A DNA stretch of 64,000 nt from NCBI RefSeq assembly GCF_900114135.1, contig NZ_FORY01000003.1, forward strand, positions 248,001 through 312,000, read 5' to 3'. Below the pieces are notes generated by a model. The model did not search any database. It was not told the DNA's origin and saw only the letters and a list, made by a program, of their open reading frames with translations. This DNA is from Celeribacter halophilus. GTDB lineage: Bacteria > Pseudomonadota > Alphaproteobacteria > Rhodobacterales > Rhodobacteraceae. The position numbers and the translations under genes were made by a program. Shown piece after piece: positions 37,592 through 46,756 of this stretch (position 1 is the stretch's first letter; every line of letters begins with the position of its first letter).

Positions 37592-38755
37592 ATGTCCGAT
37601 CTTGCGCGTTGCCGTGACATTCTGGGCGATCTGGTGGCCTTTCCGAGCGTGTCCTCACAGAGCAATCTGGGGGCGATTGCCTATATTGCGGAGCGGCTGG
37701 AGGAGGCCGGTGCGCGGGTTGAGGTTCTGGAGGATCAAAGCGGGCAAAAGGCCAATCTCTTTGCAACCCTTGGCCCCGATGGCTCCGGCGGGCTGGTTTT
37801 GTCGGGGCATACGGATGTGGTGCCCGTCGAGGATCAGCCGTGGAGCAGTGATCCTTTCGAGATGGTCGAGCGCGACGGGCGGCTCTACGGGCGCGGCACA
37901 TGCGATATGAAGGGCTTCATCGCCACCTGTCTGGCCAAGCTTGATGTGCTCACGCAGGCGGCGCGAACCCGTCCGATCCATTTTGCCTTCACCCATGACG
38001 AAGAGGTCGGCTGTCTCGGTGCACGCTCACTCGTTGAGGTGTTGCGCGGGCGCGAGGTCCGTCCGGCGATGGCGCTGATCGGTGAGCCGACCAATATGCA
38101 GGTGATCGAAGGCCACAAGGGATGTTGCGAATATACGGTGACATTCACGGGGGCCGAAGGGCATGGCTCCGTGCCGGACAAAGGCGTGAATGCGGTGGAA
38201 TATGCGGCGCGTTATATCAACCGGCTTCTGGAACTGCGTCGTGCCTTGATTGCGCGCTGTCCCGAAGGCTCGCGGTTTGATCCGCCCTATACCACGCTCA
38301 ACATCGGTGCGCTCAAGGGCGGTCATGCGCATAATGTGATAGCGGGCAAGGCGGTGCTGGAGTGGGAAATGCGCCCCGTGGTTTGGGAGGATCACGATTT
38401 TGTCCGGCGCGAGATTGCCCGCTATGTCGCGGATGTGCTGTTACCGGAGATGCGGCAGGTGGCACAGCAGGCCGAAATTTCCACCGAGGTGATCGGCGAG
38501 GTGGCGGGGCTTGTGCCGATGCAGGAAAATGCCGCGCGTGATCTTGCCTTTTGCCTGACGGGGGCAAACCGCGCAGATCTTGTGCCTTTTGCCACTGAAG
38601 CGGGATTATTCCAGCAGATCGGCATGTCGGCGGTGATTTGTGGCCCCGGTGCCATTGACCAGGCTCACAAGCCCGACGAATATGTTACGCTCGATCAGCT
38701 TGGTCAGTCTATGGCCATGCTGGAACGGTTGGGAGACAGCTATGGTGGACGATGA
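37592..38755 (+). CDS. ArgE-like N-acetyl-diamino acid deacetylase
   Basis: A 387-aa M20 metalloenzyme close to acetylornithine deacetylase ArgE: LSGHTDVVPV, YGRGTCDMKGF, THDEEVGCLGAR, and GPGAIDQAHKPDEYV at the C-terminus with the last His ligand. In most ectoine clusters the deacetylase is EutE/DoeB, an AstE/AspA-family enzyme; no such gene is in this locus. N-acetyl-diaminobutyrate is one carbon shorter than N-acetylornithine, so this gene probably fills that step. It starts 2 nt after eutD and overlaps the GntR gene. A cellular ArgE role cannot be excluded. Confidence 0.82.
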   Translation: MSDLARCRDILGDLVAFPSVSSQSNLGAIAYIAERLEEAGARVEVLEDQSGQKANLFATLGPDGSGGLVLSGHTDVVPVEDQPWSSDPFEMVERDGRLYGRGTCDMKGFIATCLAKLDVLTQAARTRPIHFAFTHDEEVGCLGARSLVEVLRGREVRPAMALIGEPTNMQVIEGHKGCCEYTVTFTGAEGHGSVPDKGVNAVEYAARYINRLLELRRALIARCPEGSRFDPPYTTLNIGALKGGHAHNVIAGKAVLEWEMRPVVWEDHDFVRREIARYVADVLLPEMRQVAQQAEISTEVIGEVAGLVPMQENAARDLAFCLTGANRADLVPFATEAGLFQQIGMSAVICGPGAIDQAHKPDEYVTLDQLGQSMAMLERLGDSYGGR

Positions 38756-39425
38756 CGTGACGGAGACCCGCGACGGTCCACTGACGGCGCGGGACCGGTT
38801 CGACAGGATTCACGCAGACATCCGCAACCGGATTTGCCTGTTGGAATATCCGCCGGGGGAGAAGCTCTCCGAGGTGGAACTGGCCGAGGAATTCGGCATT
38901 TCCCGCACGCCCTTGCGCCGCGTTCTGGCGCGGCTTGAGGACGAGGGGCTGGTGACATCCGTTCATGGTGTCGGCACGATGGTCACCGATATCGAGATGG
39001 AGGAACTGGCGCAGGTCTACCGCTTGCGCAAGGAGCTTGTGCTTTTGCAGACCTCTCTGGATGTGGCTCCGCCGGACGCTGTCTATCTCGCACGGGTCGA
39101 GGCGCTTCTGGCGCGTGCGGAGGCGCTCAAAACCGCGCCATCGGCCAAGGCGTTTTCAACACTCGACCGCGATATGTTTCTGACCTTGCTGGAGCTGACT
39201 GCCAACACGCCGCTGCGCACCATGTCCAAACGGCTGTATTTCCGCACGGCGCGGATATGGCTGCAACAGGTGACGGCCTCCAAGATCGACCTGATGCAGG
39301 AGATCGAGGTCTATGCGCGCGAAGTGCGTGATATTCTGGAGGCGCTCAAGCTGGGCGATCTCGATGCGGTGGGGCATATGCGACGCAGTCATATCTCGCT
39401 GAGTTTTGCACGTATGATCAAATGA
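38742..39425 (+). CDS. GntR-family (FCD-type) transcriptional regulator
   Basis: A 227-aa protein. The winged helix is IRNRICLLEYPPGEKLSEVELAEEFGISRTPLRRVLARLEDEGLV, followed by an all-helical FCD-like effector domain. The ATG at 38742 has GGGAGA upstream and overlaps the deacetylase end by 14 bp. It is a second regulator inside the ectoine operon, besides AsnC and EnuR. The TTGTATACAA site before eutD may be its operator. Confidence 0.85.
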   Translation: MVDDDVTETRDGPLTARDRFDRIHADIRNRICLLEYPPGEKLSEVELAEEFGISRTPLRRVLARLEDEGLVTSVHGVGTMVTDIEMEELAQVYRLRKELVLLQTSLDVAPPDAVYLARVEALLARAEALKTAPSAKAFSTLDRDMFLTLLELTANTPLRTMSKRLYFRTARIWLQQVTASKIDLMQEIEVYAREVRDILEALKLGDLDAVGHMRRSHISLSFARMIK

Positions 39426-39492
39426 TGAGGCCCGGCGGCAGGCGCATCCGTGCTCTGGACAAAGCGGCGCGTGCGGGGTTTTGTGTTGCACC

Positions 39493-40857
39493 ATGTCGCA
39501 TTGGCCTCTGACCCCCGAAGATATCACCCGTCCGGCTTACCGCAGTCTCGCGCAGGCGATTGCTGCGGCCATCAGCGCGGGCAATTTGCGCACGGGCGAC
39601 CGTCTGCCCACCCACCGGCAACTGGCGTGGGAGCTGGATGTCTCTGTGCAAACCGTGAGCCGCGCCTATGAGGAGTTGATCCGCGCTGATCTTGTGGTCG
39701 GTGAGGTGGGGCGGGGGACATTCGTCAATTCCCTGCCGCCGGACAGTCTGGAGACACCGTGGCATAGCACCGCCGCCGCGCTGCCCCGTTTCGATCTTTC
39801 GATCATGACACCTGTGGCCTTGCCGGAGATGGAGCAGGCTTGGGCGGAGAGCCTGTCGCGTATGTCGGGCCATTTGGGGCCGGAGATCATCCACGAACTG
39901 CGCCCCGAACAGATTGCCGAACGCTATGCCGATATGGCGACAGGGTGGCTGGCGCGCTGTGGGCTTGTGGTGGGCAAGCGGCGCGTTCTGATCACCAACG
40001 GGGTGACGCCCGCGATGTTTGTCGCCCTGTCCTCGGCGCTGATCCCCGGCGACATTATTGCCACCGAGGGCCTGACCACCCACACGCTCATCCAGTCGGC
40101 GCGTCTTTTGAACCTGCAACTGCAGGGGATTGCCTGTGACGAGCGCGGGATGATCCCCGAGGCGCTGGTGGCGGCGGCGGAAGAGTCCGCCGGCCAGATG
40201 AAGGCCGTGTTTCTCATGCCCGCAGGGGCCGGACCCAACCCGCGTGTCATGGACAAGGCGCGGCGGGATGCTCTGGCGAAAGCGGCGCTTGAGACCGGTC
40301 TGACGGTGCTGGAGAGCGATCCGCTCGGCCCTTTGCCAGCGCGGCGTTCACCGCCGATTTGCGGCCTTGTTCCGCGACAGGGGTTCTATTTCACGGGGCT
40401 GACCAAATGCCTCTCGCCGGGATTGCGGCTCGGGTTTCTGGTGATGCCGGAGGGATTGTTCGAACATGTCACCAGCCGCCACCTTTCGACCTCCTGGATG
40501 GCCACGCCGCTGATTGCGGAGATCGCGCGGGACTGGATCGAGCGCGGCACGGCGGACAGGATTCTGGCTGCGCATCGGGTCGAGCTGGCCGCGCGCAACC
40601 GCCTGGCGCAGTCCATTCTGGGGCCGCGTTGTGAGGGGGGATTGCACAATCTGCACCGCTGGCTGCACCTGCCGCCGGAGATGGAAGAGGACACATTCAT
40701 GCGCCGTGCGATGGAACAGAATGTCGCCGTGGCGGCGGGCGCGGGATTCGCCGTGTCGGATCATCGCCCTGCTGTGCGGCTCTGTCTGGGGGCAGGGGGA
40801 CGGCGTGATCTGGAGCGTGCCTTGCGCACTCTCGCTAAAGTTGTGCCGGAATTTTAG
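39493..40857 (+). CDS. enuR: MocR/PdxR-type regulator EnuR
   Basis: A 454-aa fusion of a GntR-type winged helix (GNLRTGDRLPTHRQLAWELDVSVQTVSRAYEEL) and an aminotransferase-fold domain. The PLP-anchoring Lys is in FTGLTKCLSPGLRLGFLV (about residue 301). This matches EnuR, the PLP-dependent repressor of ectoine uptake and use, thought to sense diaminobutyrate-type intermediates as PLP adducts. The ATG at 39493 is chosen over an upstream in-frame TTG; the ribosome binding site is weak. It directly precedes uehABC, the arrangement known from Ruegeria. Confidence 0.9.
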   Translation: MSHWPLTPEDITRPAYRSLAQAIAAAISAGNLRTGDRLPTHRQLAWELDVSVQTVSRAYEELIRADLVVGEVGRGTFVNSLPPDSLETPWHSTAAALPRFDLSIMTPVALPEMEQAWAESLSRMSGHLGPEIIHELRPEQIAERYADMATGWLARCGLVVGKRRVLITNGVTPAMFVALSSALIPGDIIATEGLTTHTLIQSARLLNLQLQGIACDERGMIPEALVAAAEESAGQMKAVFLMPAGAGPNPRVMDKARRDALAKAALETGLTVLESDPLGPLPARRSPPICGLVPRQGFYFTGLTKCLSPGLRLGFLVMPEGLFEHVTSRHLSTSWMATPLIAEIARDWIERGTADRILAAHRVELAARNRLAQSILGPRCEGGLHNLHRWLHLPPEMEEDTFMRRAMEQNVAVAAGAGFAVSDHRPAVRLCLGAGGRRDLERALRTLAKVVPEF

Positions 40858-40906
40858 CATCAAGCCTCTGTCTGGCGCATCCCCGCTGGCCTCAAATTGT
40901 CATGGT

Positions 40907-40922
40907 TCAATATAAATATTGA
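40907..40922. promoter_or_regulatory. AT-rich inverted repeat before uehA
   Basis: TCAATAT-AA-ATATTGA (7-bp perfect arms) in the 194-bp enuR-uehA gap; TTGACT at 40919-40924 overlaps its right arm. A possible EnuR or GntR operator at the uehA promoter. Confidence 0.45.
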
Positions 40923-41051
40923 CTTGTATTCCCCAGCCCCAGAGGTTTCGGGAGAGCCGCGTTTGCAGGGAGTTGCAAACATTTGCGGCATGAAAATACG
41001 CCCGCCGCCAAGAGAGGGCGGTTTCGGGCATGACAACAGGGGATACGTTTA

Positions 41052-42056
41052 ATGTCATATCAAAAGTTCTTCGCCACCAGTGCTATGGCCTTGCTGCTTG
41101 GCACCGGTAGCGCCATGGCCGACACTTGGCGCTACGCTTTCGAAGAGGCGATGGAAGAGGTTCAGGGCAAGTTCGCCCAGAAGTTCAAGGAAGAGATCGA
41201 AGCCAATTCCGATCACGAAATCCAGCTTTTCCCGTTCGGCACGCTGGGCGAGTCCGACAGCATTATGGAGCAGACCCAGTCGGGTATTTTGCAATTCGTG
41301 GACCAGTCTCCGGGCTTTACCGGCGCGCTGATCCCCGAGGCGCAGGTGTTCTTTGTGCCTTATCTGCTACCGCAGGACACGGCGACGCTGGCGACGTTCT
41401 TCGAGGACTCGAAAGCCATCAACGAGATGTTCCCGCCGCTCTATGCCGAGCAGGGGCTGGAGCTTCTGACTATGTTCCCCGAGGGCGAGGTCATGATGAC
41501 CACCACAGAGGCGGTCGCGGGGCCGGAGGATCTCGACGAGGTGAAATTCCGCGTGATGACCAACCCGCTTCTGGTGGAGAGCTACAAGGCCTTTGGCGCC
41601 ACGCCGACACCGCTGCCGTGGGGGGAGGTCTACGGTGCGCTTCAGACCGGTATCATTCAGGGTCAGGAAAACCCCGCCTTCTACATCGAGTCGACGAAAA
41701 TGTATGAGGTGACGGATCACATCACCCGCACCGGTCACAACAACTTCACCACCGCTGTGATGGCGAACAAGGAGTTCTTTGACGGTCTGTCGGACGAGGA
41801 CAAGAGCTTGGTCACCAATGCGATTGATGCGGCGTTCGACTATATCATCGCCTATCAGGAGGGGCTGACCGACGCCTCGCTGGCCAAAGTGATGGAGGCC
41901 AAGCCTTCCATGACCATCACCACCCTGACCGAGGAACAGCGCGCGCCGTTCAAGGCTACGGCGGCTTCGGTGGAGGAGGAATTCCTCAAGATCGGTGGCG
42001 ATCAGGCCGGGGCAATCCTTGAACAGCTCAAAGCCGATCTGGCTGCGGCGCAATAA
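41052..42056 (+). CDS. uehA: Ectoine/5-hydroxyectoine TRAP transporter, binding protein (UehA)
   Basis: A 334-aa DctP-family TRAP binding protein. The signal peptide SAMALLLGTGSAMA is cleaved before DTWRYAF. The carboxylate-binding Arg is in VKFRVMTNPLLVESYKAFGATPTPLPWGEVY, and QTGIIQGQENP is family-typical. The neighbours make it UehA, which captures ectoine in the periplasm. A GGGGATA site precedes the ATG. A stable hairpin follows it. Confidence 0.9.
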   Translation: MSYQKFFATSAMALLLGTGSAMADTWRYAFEEAMEEVQGKFAQKFKEEIEANSDHEIQLFPFGTLGESDSIMEQTQSGILQFVDQSPGFTGALIPEAQVFFVPYLLPQDTATLATFFEDSKAINEMFPPLYAEQGLELLTMFPEGEVMMTTTEAVAGPEDLDEVKFRVMTNPLLVESYKAFGATPTPLPWGEVYGALQTGIIQGQENPAFYIESTKMYEVTDHITRTGHNNFTTAVMANKEFFDGLSDEDKSLVTNAIDAAFDYIIAYQEGLTDASLAKVMEAKPSMTITTLTEEQRAPFKATAASVEEEFLKIGGDQAGAILEQLKADLAAAQ

Positions 42057-42063
42057 ACGCATC

Positions 42064-42096
42064 GCCGGAGCACGGGCTGCGCACCTGTGCTTCGGC
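42064..42096 (+). terminator. Hairpin between uehA and uehB
   Basis: GCCGGAGCAC (42064-42073) and GTGCTTCGGC (42087-42096), a 10-bp stem with one G-T pair, just after the uehA stop. It probably raises UehA levels over the membrane subunits, as in many transporter operons. Confidence 0.5.
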
Positions 42097-42173
42097 GGTC
42101 GATACGGAAAGGGTCGGGTCGTTTGCCTGCGGCGTGACCCGTTTTCCCGAAAATATCACACAGGGATGTGCTC

Positions 42174-42824
42174 GTGACGCCTGACAAAGATGACGCCCCG
42201 AAAGGGGAGCCTGAACTCCTGACTGCACTGGCAGCCTCGCCCATTGACGAAGATATCGACGATTCCAGCTATGTGTCCGGTCTGCCCGGCATTCTCGGTG
42301 TGATCGACGGCGGGGTCGCGCGGATCGAGGCGGTGCTTCTGGCGCTTGGCGTGTTGCTGATGGCGCTCAATACAATGGCCAATGTGGTCGGGCGGTTTGT
42401 CTTCGGGCAAAGCCTGTTCTTTTCCGAAGAAATCAATCGCGCACTGATCGTGCTGATCACTTTCGCGGGGATTTCCTATGCCGCGCGCCACGGTCGTCAT
42501 ATCCGTATGTCGGCCTTTTTCGATGCGCTCAACCCGCCGATGCGCAAGGTGCTGATGGTGGTGATTGCCGTTGTGACCTCCGCGGCGATGTTCATGCTGG
42601 CGTGGTATGCGGTGGATTATGTACTGGCACAGGCCGCGCGTGGCCGTCTTTTGCCCGCGCTGAAAATCCCTGTCTGGTGGATCATTGTCTGGGCACCTTT
42701 GGGATTTTTCCTGACGGGCCTGCAATACGCGCTCACGGCGATCAAGAATTGCATCCACAAGGACATCTGGCTCTCGACGAGCACGCTGGAAGGCTATTCC
42801 AACGACGATGCAGAGGAGGTCTGA
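42174..42824 (+). CDS. uehB: Ectoine TRAP transporter, small membrane subunit (UehB)
   Basis: A 216-aa DctQ-type protein with four membrane spans (from [21 protein letters not shown]) and the [29 protein letters not shown] segment of the DctQ family. The N-terminus is unusually long and acidic (~35 residues before the first span). GTG at 42174 is preferred because AGGGA lies 7 nt upstream; an alternative GTG at 42168 is too close to it. Confidence 0.9.
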   Translation: MTPDKDDAPKGEPELLTALAASPIDEDIDDSSYVSGLPGILGVIDGGVARIEAVLLALGVLLMALNTMANVVGRFVFGQSLFFSEEINRALIVLITFAGISYAARHGRHIRMSAFFDALNPPMRKVLMVVIAVVTSAAMFMLAWYAVDYVLAQAARGRLLPALKIPVWWIIVWAPLGFFLTGLQYALTAIKNCIHKDIWLSTSTLEGYSNDDAEEV

Positions 42825-42827
42825 GCC

Positions 42828-44114
42828 ATGGCTCTCGCAATTTTCGGCACCATGATCGTGCTTCTCCTGCTTGGCTTTCCGATGATGATCCCGCTGATCG
42901 CCGGCTCGCTCATCGGTTTCGTCACCCTGTTCCAAGGCTTCGGCCAGTTGGACACGATGGTGCAGCAAATTCTGGGGGGCATTCAGCCCGCCAGCCTGAT
43001 TGCCGTGCCCATGTTCATCTTTGCCGCCGATATCATGACACGTGGACAGTCGGCCAACCGTCTGATTGATCTCGTCATGAGTTTCGTCGGTCATCTCAAA
43101 GGCGGGCTTGCGGTGACAACAGCCGCCGCCTGCACACTTTTCGGCGCGGTCTCCGGCTCGACACAGGCCACGGTGGTGGCGGTCGGGGGGCCGCTGCGTC
43201 CGCGGATGATCAAGGCCGGATACAAGGACAGTTTCGTGCTGGCGCTGATCGTCAACGCCTCCGACATCGCCTTTCTGATCCCGCCCTCCATCGGCATGAT
43301 CATCTACGGCGTGGTGTCCGGCACCTCGATTTCCGAGTTGTTCATCGCAGGGATCGGGCCGGGGCTTTTGATCCTTCTGCTGTTCTCGATCTATTCCTAC
43401 ATCTATGCCGTGCGCAACAACGTGCCGACCGAACCCAAGGCCTCATGGGCCGCGCGGGGACGTGCCATCCGGCGCGCTCTCTGGCCGCTGGGCTTTCCGG
43501 TGATCATTGTCGGTGGCATCTATGGCGGCATCTTTTCCCCGACAGAAGCGGCAGCGGCCTGTGTGCTCTATGCGCTTTTGCTCGAAATGGGCATCTTTCG
43601 GGAGATGAGTGTCCAACAGCTCTACGCCACGGCCAAATCGACGGGGCTGATCACGGCGGTGGTCTTTATCCTCGTGGGGGCCGGTGCGGCGTTTTCCTAT
43701 GTCATCAGCTTTGCGCAAATCCCGCAGCAGGTGTTGGGCAGTATCGGCATCAACGAGATGGGCCAGTATGGTGTACTCTTTACCATCTCCATCGCCTTTT
43801 TCGTCGGCTGTATGTTCGTGGACCCGATCGTGGTGATCCTGATCCTTGTGCCGATCTTTGCCCCCGTGGTGCAGTCGGTCGGGCTGGATCCGGTTCTGGT
43901 CGGGACGATCATCACGCTTCAGGTCGCGATTGGCAGCGCCACGCCGCCCTTTGGTTGCGATATTTTCACGGCGATTGCGGTGTTCAAACGCCCCTATGCC
44001 GAGGTTGTCAAAGGCACGCCGCCCTTCATCGCCATGCTTCTGTCGGTTTCGGTCCTGTTGATCTTTTTCCCGCAGATTGCGCTCTTTTTGCGGGATGTCG
44101 CCTTTGGCAAGTGA
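42828..44114 (+). CDS. uehC: Ectoine TRAP transporter, large membrane subunit (UehC)
   Basis: A 428-aa DctM-type subunit with about 12 spans. FGAVSGSTQATVVAVGGPLRPRM, FLIPPSIGMIIYGVVSGTSISELFIAGIGPG and ATPPFGCDIFTAIAV are conserved landmarks. AGAGGAGG precedes the ATG. It drives ectoine import using the ion gradient; TRAP systems use Na+. Confidence 0.93.
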   Translation: MALAIFGTMIVLLLLGFPMMIPLIAGSLIGFVTLFQGFGQLDTMVQQILGGIQPASLIAVPMFIFAADIMTRGQSANRLIDLVMSFVGHLKGGLAVTTAAACTLFGAVSGSTQATVVAVGGPLRPRMIKAGYKDSFVLALIVNASDIAFLIPPSIGMIIYGVVSGTSISELFIAGIGPGLLILLLFSIYSYIYAVRNNVPTEPKASWAARGRAIRRALWPLGFPVIIVGGIYGGIFSPTEAAAACVLYALLLEMGIFREMSVQQLYATAKSTGLITAVVFILVGAGAAFSYVISFAQIPQQVLGSIGINEMGQYGVLFTISIAFFVGCMFVDPIVVILILVPIFAPVVQSVGLDPVLVGTIITLQVAIGSATPPFGCDIFTAIAVFKRPYAEVVKGTPPFIAMLLSVSVLLIFFPQIALFLRDVAFGK

Positions 44115-44126
44115 GGAGGCTCGCCC

Positions 44127-44570
44127 ATGTTCAAGAAAATTCTATTGGCGCATGACGGCTCAAACGGCGCGGATGCGGCTCTCGAAAAAGCCGCAGGTCT
44201 GTGCAAGTTGACGGGGGCGGAGCTTGTCGTGCTGACGGTCTATCGCCATCACTCGATCCTTGAGGCCTCGATCTCGATGGTGCGTGGGCATGGGGAGGAG
44301 AGCGGCAATCTGGACGATGCGATGAGGTCTGCGGCCCGTGAAGTGGGGAACCATGCCAAGGCGCTGGCCGGAACGCTGGGGGTGCCGAAGGTTCAGGCAT
44401 TTATCAAGGGCGGGCCATCTGCGCGCACCATTGTGACCTTTGCCAGACAGAACGGCTGTGACCTGATCGTGGTCGGCTCGCGCGGTGTGGGGGCGTCTGA
44501 AGGCTACATGCTCGGCTCGGTAAGCCACAAGGTGACCAGCATCTCGGAAATTCCGGTTCTGGTCGTCTGA
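44127..44570 (+). CDS. usp: Universal stress protein of the ueh operon
   Basis: A 147-aa UspA-type protein beginning KKILLAHDGSNGADAALEKA and carrying the nucleotide-binding GxxGxG region VVGSRGVGASEGYMLGSVSHKV near the C-terminus. A usp gene follows uehC in related ectoine clusters (as teaD does after teaABC in Halomonas), where it modulates transport by binding ATP. GAGGAGG upstream supports the start. Confidence 0.9.
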   Translation: MFKKILLAHDGSNGADAALEKAAGLCKLTGAELVVLTVYRHHSILEASISMVRGHGEESGNLDDAMRSAAREVGNHAKALAGTLGVPKVQAFIKGGPSARTIVTFARQNGCDLIVVGSRGVGASEGYMLGSVSHKVTSISEIPVLVV

Positions 44571-44769
44571 GGGCAGGTGAGGGCGGCAAGCGGGCCAGAG
44601 GGCTGTCTTTGGCTTGCATGCACCCAAGCGCGAGCATAGCCGCTCGGGCCGTTTCCGCATTGACTTGGATCACGGACGAAACTGCTGACCTGTGGCATCT
44701 TGCATCCGTTGGACCCGCCTTTGGGCACTGTCCAACAGACATGCATTTCCCGGCGAACAGGAGGCCTGG

Positions 44770-45729
44770 ATGCCCGATGATCCATATGAAGTTCTTGGCC
44801 TGACCAAGGCCGCGACGGCGGATGAAATCAAGAAAGCCTATCGCAAACTGGTGCGGACCTGCCATCCCGATCTCAATCCCGATGATGCGGGTGCGGAAGA
44901 GCGTTTCAAAAAGGTGAACGCGGCCTATGAACTGCTGAAAGACCCCGAGACCCGTGCGCGTTATGACGCCGGAGAGATCGACGGGCTTGGTGCAGAGCGC
45001 CCGCAGCGCCAGTATTACCGTGATTTCTCCGGCGCGTCCGACAATGCCTATCAACAGGGGCACGGGTTCGGGCCGGATGTGGATCCGGCGGATATATTTG
45101 CCGAAATCCTGCGCAATCGCGGACGGGCAGGAGGTCAAGGCACTGGCGGGCAGGGCTTTGGTGGCCAAGGATTCGCGGCGCGTGGGGCGGATATGCGCTA
45201 TTCGCTCAATGTGCCGTTTCTGGATGCCGTAAAGGGAGCGGAGACGCGGATCACCTTGCCGGACGGGCACAGCCTTGCCGTCAAAATCCCGCAAGGCACC
45301 GAAGATGGCCAGACGCTGCGGCTGCGCGGCAAAGGTGCGCCGGGGTATGGGGGCGGTCCGGCAGGGGACGCGCTCATCACCGTGCTTGTGGGGTCGCATC
45401 CGGTGTTCCGCCGCGAGGGCGACGACATTCTGATCACGCTGCCGATTACCATTGACGAAGCCGTTCTGGGCGCCAAGGTCACAACCCCGACCATTGACGG
45501 GCCTGTGGGGCTAACGATTCCGGCAGGTGCAAGTTCGGGGCAGGTTTTACGCTTGCGCGGACGTGGCGTCGGTCATGCCAAACGCAAAACCAAGGGCGAT
45601 CAGATGGTTGAGTTGAAAATCGTCTCGCCGCCCGAGATCGACGACAGTCTGCGGGAGTTTTTCACAGAATGGCGCAAGACGCATCACTTTGATCCGCGGG
45701 GTGATTTGATGAAGGGGGCAGGCACATGA
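44770..45729 (+). CDS. DnaJ-class co-chaperone (CbpA-like)
   Basis: A 319-aa protein: J domain at residues 1-70 (YEVLGLTKAATADEIKKAYRKL, with the HPD motif in CHPDLNP), a Gly-rich linker with GGQG repeats (about 125-145), then a type II DnaJ C-terminal domain (LNVPFLDAVKGAETRITLPDG, VKIPQGTEDGQTLRLRGKG). It lacks the zinc-finger CxxCxGxG repeats of DnaJ, so it is a CbpA/DjlA-like class B protein. AGGAGG precedes the ATG. It overlaps cbpM by 4 bp. Confidence 0.9.
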   Translation: MPDDPYEVLGLTKAATADEIKKAYRKLVRTCHPDLNPDDAGAEERFKKVNAAYELLKDPETRARYDAGEIDGLGAERPQRQYYRDFSGASDNAYQQGHGFGPDVDPADIFAEILRNRGRAGGQGTGGQGFGGQGFAARGADMRYSLNVPFLDAVKGAETRITLPDGHSLAVKIPQGTEDGQTLRLRGKGAPGYGGGPAGDALITVLVGSHPVFRREGDDILITLPITIDEAVLGAKVTTPTIDGPVGLTIPAGASSGQVLRLRGRGVGHAKRKTKGDQMVELKIVSPPEIDDSLREFFTEWRKTHHFDPRGDLMKGAGT

Positions 45730-46055
45730 CGCAGAGATTCACGGTAGAGGAAGTTGTCACCACCGTCACGCGGCTCACGCGCCGCCAGCTTATGGGCTTT
45801 GTCGACGGCGAACTGGTCCGGCCGGAACAGGATGAGAGGGGCTATGTCTTCCGTCAGGTTGATATCGCGCGGCTGGAACTGCTGTGCGATCTGTCCCATG
45901 ACCTTGATCTCGACGAGACGGCACTGGCCATTGTCATCTCGCTCATTGACCAGTTGCATGGGGCGCGACAGGAGCTTGCGACTCTTGCGGGTGCAATCGA
46001 CAGCCTGCCTGATGAGCTTCAGAGCCGTATCATGGCGGAAATGAAGCGGTCTTGA
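45726..46055 (+). CDS. CbpA-modulator protein CbpM-like
   Basis: A 109-aa helical MerR-like protein; FTVEEVVTTVTRLTRRQLMGFVDGELVRPE matches the CbpM start, which binds the J domain of CbpA and inhibits its action. ATGA overlap with the co-chaperone gene supports pairing. Confidence 0.85.
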   Translation: MTQRFTVEEVVTTVTRLTRRQLMGFVDGELVRPEQDERGYVFRQVDIARLELLCDLSHDLDLDETALAIVISLIDQLHGARQELATLAGAIDSLPDELQSRIMAEMKRS

Positions 46056-46105
46056 GGGGCGGCATCGGGAGAGCGCCAGAGGGTGTGAACCGCGCCTGAC
46101 CAAAG

Positions 46106-46132
46106 AAAAAGGGGCCAATGCGGCCCCTTTTT
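46106..46132. terminator. Bidirectional terminator between cbpM and ilvN
   Basis: AAAAAGGGGCC-N5-GGCCCCTTTTT is a perfect stem with A- and T-tracts, so it can end transcription from both the plus-strand cbpA/cbpM pair and the minus-strand ilv operon. Confidence 0.92.
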
Positions 46133-46174
46133 ATGTCGTGATCTTCGCGGATGTGTCTCGCGCAGCAGGCCGTG

Positions 46175-46741
46175 TCAGCCCTTGCCGCCACGGGCCAGAG
46201 CCGCAACGCCGGTGCGGGCGGTTTCCACCAGTCCGAGCGGGCGCATGAGATCGGCAAAAGCGTCGATTTTCTCCGACGGGCCGGTCATTTCGAAAACAAA
46301 GCTCTCCAGCGTGCTGTCCACCACATTGGCGCGGAAAATTTCTGCCAGACGCAGGGCTTCGATGCGGTTGTTGCCGGTGCCCTGAACCTTGAACAGCGCC
46401 AGTTCGCGCTCGATGGAGGGGCCTTCGACGGTGAGATCGTGGACCTCGTGGACGGGCACGATGCGGCCCACCTGCGCCTTGATCTGTTCGATCACGTCAC
46501 GGGTGCCGGTGGTCACAACGGTGATGCGCGACAGGTGGCTGTCATGGTTGACCTCGGCCACGGTAAGGCTCTCGATGTTGTAGCCGCGTCCGGAGAACAA
46601 CCCGATGACGCGGGCCAGCACACCGGCTTCGTTGTCGACCAGAACGGCCAGCGTGTGTTTTTCGATCACTTCGGAATGATAGTCGCGAAGGTCATAGGCG
46701 GAATGGCTCGACGAGCCTTTTTCAATACGTAGGGCAGACAT
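46175..46741 (-). CDS. ilvN: Acetolactate synthase small (regulatory) subunit
   Basis: A 188-aa regulatory subunit. An ACT domain begins at HTLAVLVDNEAGVLARVIGLFSGRGYNIESLTV, and a second ACT-like half follows the linker SIERELALFKV. It binds the large subunit and gives valine feedback inhibition. A small lipoprotein gene separates it from ilvB, which is unusual; all three genes are likely in one transcript. Confidence 0.95.
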   Translation of the reverse strand: MSALRIEKGSSSHSAYDLRDYHSEVIEKHTLAVLVDNEAGVLARVIGLFSGRGYNIESLTVAEVNHDSHLSRITVVTTGTRDVIEQIKAQVGRIVPVHEVHDLTVEGPSIERELALFKVQGTGNNRIEALRLAEIFRANVVDSTLESFVFEMTGPSEKIDAFADLMRPLGLVETARTGVAALARGGKG

Positions 46742-46756
46742 GATCTTTCCTCTCCC

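Noticed and set aside
44660-44673. TTGACTTGGATCAC, similar to an FNR box, before the CbpA-like gene
   Set aside because: The final base breaks the palindrome (ATCAC rather than ATCAA or GTCAA), and nothing about the chaperone pair suggests oxygen control.
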